Virus record (IMG/VR): IMGVR_UViG_3300030102_007266
Location: 3,335 to 26,092 of that record
Source: a virus
Strand: one strand, 5' to 3'
Length of the DNA: 22,758 bases
Shown: in pieces, positions 16,239 through 22,758 of the stretch
How the letters are laid out: the number at the start of each line of letters is the position of its first letter
How positions within the stretch are numbered: the first letter of the stretch is position 1
Translations under genes and position numbers: made by a program
The notes under the pieces: model-generated
The model's database searches: none
Told to the model about the DNA's origin: nothing
The model's input: only the letters and a program-made list of their open reading frames with translations

Positions 16239-16672
16239 ACTACGATATGAAAGACGATGATGAAATGATTGTAGACGGTATGCATGCGCTTGAGCAGGGC
16301 AAATACTACCGTAAGTACATCACAGATAGGTTCATGGTCGATGACCTTCTAGAAACCGAATATGGGCTATGTGCGGTGATTGTAGACCAAGAGATGGGTG
16401 TCAAGGACAAGTACCATACTGGTGATGAGCTGGCTGACGGAACGGTTGAGGTGTTGCAAACGGGTGTACTTTTTAAGCCGCACCGGGCTGACCTTGCGAG
16501 CGTGCCTTTGCACTCCAAAATGGAGATGTCACCGCTGTACGGACACATTGGTGACCGTGCCTACAGTCAGATGGTAGAGGACATCCGACATGAGCCTTTG
16601 GAGCTTTTTGGTGATGAAGATGATGAGGGATTGGTTATAATGGTTCTGAACGATCAGGTTGCTCAGAACTAG
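16235..16672 (+). CDS. Unrecognised small acidic protein, 145 residues
   Basis: Function is unknown. It overlaps the preceding gene (ATGA) and ends 8 bases before the giant frame. It is acidic at both ends, with an N-terminal Asp/Glu/Met stretch (MKDDDEMIVDGM) and a C-terminal GDEDDEGLVIMVLN segment. Between them lie strand-like sequence (YGLCAVIVDQEMGV; GTVEVLQTGVLF) and His/Met-rich loops. There is one Cys, no membrane segment, and no motif I can name. Its place inside the ejection block suggests a chaperone, loading factor or minor core protein for the adjacent large proteins; this is inference from context. Confidence 0.8.
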   Translation: MNYDMKDDDEMIVDGMHALEQGKYYRKYITDRFMVDDLLETEYGLCAVIVDQEMGVKDKYHTGDELADGTVEVLQTGVLFKPHRADLASVPLHSKMEMSPLYGHIGDRAYSQMVEDIRHEPLELFGDEDDEGLVIMVLNDQVAQN

Positions 16673-16680
16673 GATGACAT

Positions 16681-19600
16681 ATGGCTCTGCCCAAGAAGCT
16701 TACTGAAGAAGCTCGTAACGAATTATTAGAAAGATTTTATGGACTACCACCTAGCGACTTTGAAGACGCCATTTTAGGTGATCCAAGTATTCGATCATAC
16801 AAGCTCACAGGAGATCAAGAAACAGAACTGCTTGAGGATATGAACAACCGCAGAGAGATTCGTGAAATCTCAGAAATGGTCGATCCTGTAAGAACCAATG
16901 CTCAGTCGATAGTAAGAGATCAAACTGGAACTGTGGTTGACATTGACAAGTTTCAAGCACGATATGCGGCATCTGAACAAGATATGCGTGACATAGAATC
17001 CCAGCTCAGAGAGGTAGACATCCAAGCATTGGCAGCTGTACCAGAAGGTGATTACAACTCTTTGGGGTCTAAGCTTCGAGACAGCACATCACTGAGTGAA
17101 AAATATAAGTTATTGATCGACAACCAAGTAGAGATCAGAACGGCAGATTATGCACAAGAGTATAAAGATTTTTATGGTCAAGATTTCGAAGAGTTGACCA
17201 ATGAACAGCAGGCAGCACACCTCGCATTACTTAGGGAAACAGTTATAGCCAGTTACTATGCGCCAGTTTATCTAGGAATGAACAAAGCGCCTGCAAAAGG
17301 TAAGTTCTACATTGATGACATTATTGCAAGCCCAAATGTAAATAAGAGCGTCGTTGATGTAGCTAAAAAAATCAAAGATTTGAGCTTTCAGCAGGGTCTA
17401 GTTGAGATCAAAGACCTTCAGGGCTACAGCGATCTGATTAACGTAAGCAAGCGTGTTGCAAGTCCAACAATAAGAATCGACCTCAATAAGTTGGCATCAA
17501 AGGAAGCAACAGATGAAGATTTGGATGAGGCGATTGAACAGATAGCTAAGTATGGTGCTTCTACTCTTTTGGATCCAAACGTTCCCAAAATGGAGCAAGC
17601 TGCATTATTGTCTGAAGCCATCAACAAATTGAGGGAGCGACCAAACTATACCGATAGTTTGGAAGAAGACATACTAATAGAGGGTTTCGGTGGCGAAACA
17701 ATTATTCCAGCACAATCCCTAAGGGATCTTGACTACATCAGGAGTCAAGAGGCAGATTCTGTTGAAGCACTTAAAAGACAGAAGCAATACGAGCAGATTA
17801 GAGCAGCCAAGTATCGGTTTGAGCAAGGACTGAAGGATCTACAGCCTGAAGATATAAATCAGGAAAGAATCAAAGAGCTTTCACAAAGATACATTGACCT
17901 AGCAGTGGCCAAAGAGCATGTAACGCTTCGTGGTCTGATCGACGAGGACACAGATGTATTGGCAACAGAACAAACCGTACAAGCTCAAACCTTGCCATAT
18001 TTGGGTGCTGTGTTGCAAGCCTCAGATCCCGTGGCAGGAACAAGGCAATTCAATAATGAATTGTGGAGTGAGATGTCAACAAGCTTGGCTAGAAATAAAA
18101 ATTTAAGTGACATCCAATATGAAGATGCACTTGAGCTTATGAATGAAGCATTTGCTGAACGTCAAAGTAAAATGCTGAAAAAGACCATAGGAACCGACTC
18201 TGTAATTACATTACCTGGGGATACAACAAAGGATGCGAGACGATTTGGAGATGTCCTAAGTGATTTGACATTACAAGATGAAGAAACTGTAGAACGCACA
18301 GCCTTTACAACACGAGAGATGGTTCGTGACATCCCGTTCGCCGATCAGTTTGTAGATCTCACGGTAAGTGAAATAGATGTCGCCTTACGAGCAATGCAAA
18401 ATGCATTGCGTCGTGAGATTAAGAATGCGAAAGACAATAGCAAAGATACGTCAAGGTTGGAAAAAAACCTCAAAAATTTAGAACTCATTATGCGCCTCAA
18501 TCCAATATTGGAAAAAAGAGAAGAGTTCATTGATCCCTTCACTAATACCAAAAAGATGTTGAGTGGAGATTTTCGTGAGCGTCTTAAGGGGTTTTCAGTA
18601 GCTTTAAATCAAATCCCTGAGGATGACTATGAAGATTTATTACGACAGTTCTTTCCTAATTCAGAGGTCAATCTCATCGTAGACAGCTACAAGAAAAATG
18701 AACTGCGGATACTGTTTAACAACCTCACCGACATGTCAGAGTACATGAATGAAGCAGCTGACATAATGGGACAAACACCAAACGAGGGTTGGGATGCTGT
18801 TCGTAAGGATCCAGCTTTTCAAGATAGTTTGAGAGCTGGGGATATAGAAGCTGCGATGGAGAGTTTCGGTGAATATAACTTAAATGACATGCCAAAGTAT
18901 CTTGTTGACCAAGCAGACTTGAATGGAGTGAGCGAACAAGACTTTACCAAACCCATAAAGACATTGTGGAATCAAACCAAGGATACGGACAATCCTATAT
19001 TCACCATCAATGATTTGTTGTTTGCTGATGAGTTTCGTAACGATGTCAGTTCTCATCGAGCTGTTATGACGGGAATCACTGAGGTATTGTCTGACTTGAC
19101 AACTCGCACAGAATACGACATGAACGACGATGTTGTTGTAATCAGACCCAGCTCAAGCACCATGAATGTAATGAATGTATTAGGTGCTGGTAAAGAGATC
19201 TTGGAGGTCATGGATCCTGACTTAGCTATGTTCATGGCTTTACCTTTAGCTCCGTTCGCATATACACTAGACATCGATAGAATCGTTGAGTCCATATCAC
19301 CTGAAACACGCATGAAGGGATTGGTGTCCGGTGGTGTTCAAGAAGACATTCGTCAAAACATGCGAAACAATCGAAAGGACTTGTCTATTGATGAGATTGA
19401 CGAAATAGTTGCTCGGGTCACTGCATATATGACCAACAATAACATGGTCGAGTTTGCAGATTATGAACAACTAAATAAATACACTATGAGTAACTTTGAA
19501 GGACTTCAGGCCGATCAACTCTTTGATGGTCACTCAATCAAGCTTCTTCTTGGGACGGACAGATACTCAACAACATTTTTGGGAATACCGTACAAGCCCA

Positions 19601-22600
19601 CATTCATAGCGCCAAACTCACTGCAGGAAACATTGTTGGCTCAAAATGGCAAGTATGTTCCAATGTTCGATTATAAGAATACAACTACATTTGATCGAGC
19701 ATTGGCGATGTTTACGGTAGGTCAAGAAGGTGCAATGGGCTTCTCACGCTTTCGTGCTGATCGAATGGGATACTCACCTTTGACACCCGGGTATGTCACA
19801 GCTCAAGGTATTGGACTGGCAAGTGATGTATTGGTAGATCCAATCGATAAGGCTGCAGGTGGCGTAACCAAAGGTTTTGGGGCTGTCGGTTCAGGTATAA
19901 CTCGCATCAGAAGATTGGGCGACACGGTAACAATACCACGCCTTTTCAACTATACGATGATGGAATTGTCAACCAACCAAGGCATCAGTGGCGCTGTGGG
20001 TCGTTCGTATGTTGATGTATTAAGGTATAGGAAAGACGGCTTCCGTCAAACACTAGACTCTCAAATGCGTCAGTCCATCGAAGAAGAGTTGGCAGCATAT
20101 AAGCCTTTGTCTGTGAAGAGTGCTATAGATGTGGCAGGTCGCTCTGCTGCTATTGCGGGATTATCGTTACTGATTGGTCCAGAAGCTCTATTAGAGGTTG
20201 GCACTCAAACAGCCATGACTGGTCTTGCACGAGGCACAGCAACCGGTATAGGTCAAATCCCAGAGACAAAAGCGAGTGTATCTAACCAATTACAGTTTGG
20301 TCTAGCAAGGGCGATTCAAGACACCACCGGCTTCAAAGGGTATTACGATTATGTTGCTGGTCAAGCTTACCTTGGGAGTGAAGGTAACCTTAGCATGCTT
20401 ACCCCAAGTATGATTTCTGTGCCTGCTGAAAACATGATCAGGCTGTATCACCACGATGATTTGCGACAAACACACAAAGCTGGGGACAATCTGTTCAATC
20501 CCAACAATGCCAATAAGTCAGATGTTTTGGCATATCATGAAGCTAGGTTTGCCAAGCTGGGAATAGATGTACGCTTGGTACAAACTGCTTTTGAGCAAAC
20601 CTCTGCTCAACAACATCCCAAAATGTTCAAAGCTTTGAAAATGATTGGCAGAGACTCAGTTGAGTATAATGAGTTTGTAAAATACGCTAAGGTTTATGGT
20701 CTAGATAAAATATTTGATGATTTGGGAACGACTCCGCTCATAAAAGAACGAATGTATAAACTGTTCATCGCACATGCCGGAGGTCAGGACATTCAGACAT
20801 TTGTTCGTAAATTGACAGTTGAGTACAAGGACACTCTCAAAACTCCAAATATCAAAGAATCAGTGCTCAAGAAGCTTAGACAATCTCAAATATTTAAGCT
20901 TACAAAACAAGAAACGGAACAACTGCTTGACTTACCAGACGACTTAGGTGTTTCTATAGATTTATCAGAAATGGCAACACAGCAGATATATGACAAATCT
21001 ATATATGATTCACTTACAAAGGCTGAACAGCATTACTTGAAGAGATACGGGATTTCGTATGGTGACAATGTCAGTGTTGATATGGTGGAAAAGCTTATTG
21101 AACTGAGAGAGAACACCACAGTCAAGTATATTGAAACAGATGATGGTAAAGCTTATCAGATGGGTGTTCGATTCAAAGGTGAATCCTGGAGAGCAGATGT
21201 TAGAGTATCTGTAACAGACGAAGGGTTGCAAGTAGATGAGGTATATCGAAAACTTGACTCTTACCAAGCAAAAAAAGTTGAAGACGGTGAAATCACAGAA
21301 CCGCCTGATGCATTGTTCATACAAGAGTTGATAAGGTATTTAGCTGAAACGGATGCTCCATTTGACAAGCTGGTTGTTCGTGTGCCTGAGAATGTGAAAG
21401 TTGAAGATTTTACTAAGCTTTATACCCGTTCTATTGGGATCAGCGATGATTCTGTTGCTTCTGTGGATAATGGTTACAGTATCTCTCTTGCTAAACCCAA
21501 AGAGATGTATGCAGAGGTGTCTGCGGGAAGCAGATCAATCATATCTGAGCTGAAGCCAATCAAGAAGCAACCTTTTGTAACTGAAACGGTTTTGAGGGCA
21601 TCACAAAGGACCATCCAAGATTTACAGAAGCAGCAACTAGACACAAATGAGTTTCTATCTAAGCTTCTAAGTGAAAAGGATATAGGTGACATAAACGATC
21701 GGTTGACTCTTGGAGCCAAGCCCGAAGATGTAATCGCCGATTTTTATGGACCTAAGCAACAAGCCGTCGAAGAATTTATACCAAACAGACAAAACGAAGA
21801 ATATGTTGCCAATGCTAAAAGTCGATACAGAGAACAAAATCAAGTTTTGGTCGATACACAAAATCGTTTGAAGAGAGCAGAAACAACATATAAAAGTTTG
21901 GGCGGTGATCCAACAGTATTGGAGCCATCGACAAAACTCGAAACCAGTAACATACAAGAAAATATAAAAGAGGCCATATCTACAGAGCGTCAAAACCTTG
22001 CAAGTGAAGATATAAACAACATTTTAGAAGAACAACAAGCAGCACAGTTTGTTCATGTCAAAGATGATGGAACACATGTATACAAGGGACCAGCTTCCGG
22101 TAATATACAAGTCAAGTTTTTCGAAGGCCCATCCGGAGAACAAGTTCTGACTATCGAAAATATCAACAACATACCAATAGATAAGCTGATAAATGCAAGA
22201 ATTCAAGAGATAATAAATGCAGATCAAGCGGAGTCGATAGCAAATCAAATTAACAATGCTCTCGAAAGACAAGCTGATTTTCGACGATTGTCAGACATGA
22301 CATCAAATGAGTATAGGAATCTTGCTTCACTGATTCAGTATGCCATAGATAATGGCATATCTATTTCGTATCCCACAGCGATGGATGGTACTGTTGGTGA
22401 GGTTATACTAAATCAGTTGGCTTATGTCTTGGGTGTAGATCGCTTTAATAGTAAAGTTGAGCACCTGGTAACACATAACAACATACTGTATCGTGCCATC
22501 AACCTTGATCCTATCACAGCTGCACAGCGCACTCGAAAATCAATCACTCCACAGACTCCACGAAAAATTGTAGGTGATGAGTTTGGTCGAGCTCAAAAGG

Positions 22601-22758
22601 TCATCAACGAAGCCGAAGAGGCATCAGAAGCAGACATTGAAATCTTAGAGAAATGGATTGGTGATGCTGAGCCCGAAAGCTACTTGACTGTTGTCAGAAA
22701 GAATACAAATGTTCGTATGTTAGGGATGAATAAAGATCAACTCCGACTCCATATCAGA
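16681..22758 (+). CDS. Giant virion-associated (ejection-type) protein, 3' partial, at least 2026 codons
   Basis: One frame runs from ATG 16681 to the right edge without a stop; I translated all 2026 codons. AGGA (16671-16674) precedes the ATG by 6 bases. It is mostly helical, acidic and rich in Asp, Glu, Gln and Asn. Near the start, residues 57-80 contain EMVDPVRTNAQSI, echoing the 412-residue protein. A hydrophobic stretch lies at 845-861 (DPDLAMFMALPLAPFAY), a Gly-rich part at 1041-1080 (GIGLASDVLVDPIDKAAGG), and a second hydrophobic run at 1153-1190 (AAIAGLSLLIGPEALLEVG). Residues about 1481-1605 form a compact alpha/beta-looking segment, and 1840-1905 a further strand-rich one. I saw no lysozyme/transglycosylase, protease or single-subunit RNA polymerase motif. 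Context suggests the largest core protein ejected with the DNA; domains may lie beyond the edge. Codon use is more A/T- and AGA-rich than in the coat gene. Confidence 0.9.
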   Translation, partial: MALPKKLTEEARNELLERFYGLPPSDFEDAILGDPSIRSYKLTGDQETELLEDMNNRREIREISEMVDPVRTNAQSIVRDQTGTVVDIDKFQARYAASEQDMRDIESQLREVDIQALAAVPEGDYNSLGSKLRDSTSLSEKYKLLIDNQVEIRTADYAQEYKDFYGQDFEELTNEQQAAHLALLRETVIASYYAPVYLGMNKAPAKGKFYIDDIIASPNVNKSVVDVAKKIKDLSFQQGLVEIKDLQGYSDLINVSKRVASPTIRIDLNKLASKEATDEDLDEAIEQIAKYGASTLLDPNVPKMEQAALLSEAINKLRERPNYTDSLEEDILIEGFGGETIIPAQSLRDLDYIRSQEADSVEALKRQKQYEQIRAAKYRFEQGLKDLQPEDINQERIKELSQRYIDLAVAKEHVTLRGLIDEDTDVLATEQTVQAQTLPYLGAVLQASDPVAGTRQFNNELWSEMSTSLARNKNLSDIQYEDALELMNEAFAERQSKMLKKTIGTDSVITLPGDTTKDARRFGDVLSDLTLQDEETVERTAFTTREMVRDIPFADQFVDLTVSEIDVALRAMQNALRREIKNAKDNSKDTSRLEKNLKNLELIMRLNPILEKREEFIDPFTNTKKMLSGDFRERLKGFSVALNQIPEDDYEDLLRQFFPNSEVNLIVDSYKKNELRILFNNLTDMSEYMNEAADIMGQTPNEGWDAVRKDPAFQDSLRAGDIEAAMESFGEYNLNDMPKYLVDQADLNGVSEQDFTKPIKTLWNQTKDTDNPIFTINDLLFADEFRNDVSSHRAVMTGITEVLSDLTTRTEYDMNDDVVVIRPSSSTMNVMNVLGAGKEILEVMDPDLAMFMALPLAPFAYTLDIDRIVESISPETRMKGLVSGGVQEDIRQNMRNNRKDLSIDEIDEIVARVTAYMTNNNMVEFADYEQLNKYTMSNFEGLQADQLFDGHSIKLLLGTDRYSTTFLGIPYKPTFIAPNSLQETLLAQNGKYVPMFDYKNTTTFDRALAMFTVGQEGAMGFSRFRADRMGYSPLTPGYVTAQGIGLASDVLVDPIDKAAGGVTKGFGAVGSGITRIRRLGDTVTIPRLFNYTMMELSTNQGISGAVGRSYVDVLRYRKDGFRQTLDSQMRQSIEEELAAYKPLSVKSAIDVAGRSAAIAGLSLLIGPEALLEVGTQTAMTGLARGTATGIGQIPETKASVSNQLQFGLARAIQDTTGFKGYYDYVAGQAYLGSEGNLSMLTPSMISVPAENMIRLYHHDDLRQTHKAGDNLFNPNNANKSDVLAYHEARFAKLGIDVRLVQTAFEQTSAQQHPKMFKALKMIGRDSVEYNEFVKYAKVYGLDKIFDDLGTTPLIKERMYKLFIAHAGGQDIQTFVRKLTVEYKDTLKTPNIKESVLKKLRQSQIFKLTKQETEQLLDLPDDLGVSIDLSEMATQQIYDKSIYDSLTKAEQHYLKRYGISYGDNVSVDMVEKLIELRENTTVKYIETDDGKAYQMGVRFKGESWRADVRVSVTDEGLQVDEVYRKLDSYQAKKVEDGEITEPPDALFIQELIRYLAETDAPFDKLVVRVPENVKVEDFTKLYTRSIGISDDSVASVDNGYSISLAKPKEMYAEVSAGSRSIISELKPIKKQPFVTETVLRASQRTIQDLQKQQLDTNEFLSKLLSEKDIGDINDRLTLGAKPEDVIADFYGPKQQAVEEFIPNRQNEEYVANAKSRYREQNQVLVDTQNRLKRAETTYKSLGGDPTVLEPSTKLETSNIQENIKEAISTERQNLASEDINNILEEQQAAQFVHVKDDGTHVYKGPASGNIQVKFFEGPSGEQVLTIENINNIPIDKLINARIQEIINADQAESIANQINNALERQADFRRLSDMTSNEYRNLASLIQYAIDNGISISYPTAMDGTVGEVILNQLAYVLGVDRFNSKVEHLVTHNNILYRAINLDPITAAQRTRKSITPQTPRKIVGDEFGRAQKVINEAEEASEADIEILEKWIGDAEPESYLTVVRKNTNVRMLGMNKDQLRLHIR

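Noticed and set aside
20431-20700. Possible single-subunit RNA polymerase motifs in the giant protein (YHHDD near residue 1258; VKYAKVYG near 1334)
   Set aside because: The His-Asp and Lys...Tyr-Gly elements are in the wrong order for motifs B and C, and no matching motif A or TxxGR segment is visible. An N4-type polymerase claim is not supported.
21010-22272. Several minus-strand frames (81-108 residues) opposite the giant gene, with hydrophobic, Phe/Tyr/Cys-rich products
   Set aside because: Such composition is what the complement of Glu/Lys/Asp/Gln-rich coding sequence gives; there are no ribosome-binding sites and no gap in the giant frame.
1-22758. CRISPR array, diversity-generating element, tRNA, insertion sequence or integration site
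   Set aside because: No repeat-spacer pattern, reverse-transcriptase frame, template/variable repeat pair, cloverleaf or terminal inverted repeat was seen; the window is filled by virion genes.

Overview
The window is a 22.8 kb piece of the late (virion structure) region of a tailed dsDNA bacteriophage, almost certainly one with a short, podovirus-type tail. All 17 genes I can support lie on the plus strand and are packed almost without gaps: nine of the sixteen junctions overlap by 1-4 bases (ATGA, TAATG or TGATG), and the only intergenic space above 20 bases is 70 bases long and holds a strong terminator hairpin. Canonical AGGAG/GGAGG ribosome-binding sites point to a bacterial host. I see no tape-measure, tail-tube, sheath or baseplate gene, which argues for a short tail. 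The ejection-type proteins at the right fit a Gram-negative host, but the host cannot be named from this sequence.

Layout. (1) Packaging and portal, 1-3589: the C-terminal part of the large terminase, its ATPase P-loop lying off the left edge, then a 759-residue portal protein. (2) Capsid block, 3589-7326: a small protein resembling a cysteine-less FmdB zinc ribbon, a low-complexity acidic protein, a scaffold-like protein, the major capsid protein and a probable capsid decoration protein. (3) A 9-bp GC-rich hairpin with a GGAA loop and T-rich tail at 7356-7387 separates capsid genes from tail genes. (4) Tail block, 7397-12924: a head-tail adaptor and a nozzle/tail-hub protein that appear to share a fibronectin-III-like module, then three small beta-rich proteins that look like appendage or fibre components. 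(5) Ejection block, 12932-22758: a glycine-zipper membrane-active protein, two helical internal-virion-like proteins, a small acidic protein and the start of a giant open reading frame. That frame runs at least 2026 codons without a stop to the right edge.

Together the genes describe a virion programme: package DNA (terminase/portal), build the shell (scaffold, coat, decoration), close it with adaptor and nozzle, add appendages, and load proteins that probably leave the head with the DNA. No lysis, replication, integration, tRNA, CRISPR or insertion-sequence feature is visible.

The most unusual element is the giant, unfinished open frame. Its sequence shows none of the enzymatic motifs I looked for. 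It shares a short DPVRT-centred motif with the 412-residue protein, which supports a common virion role. I found no clear evidence for an entirely new type of biological system; the oddities listed are variations within a phage structural cluster.
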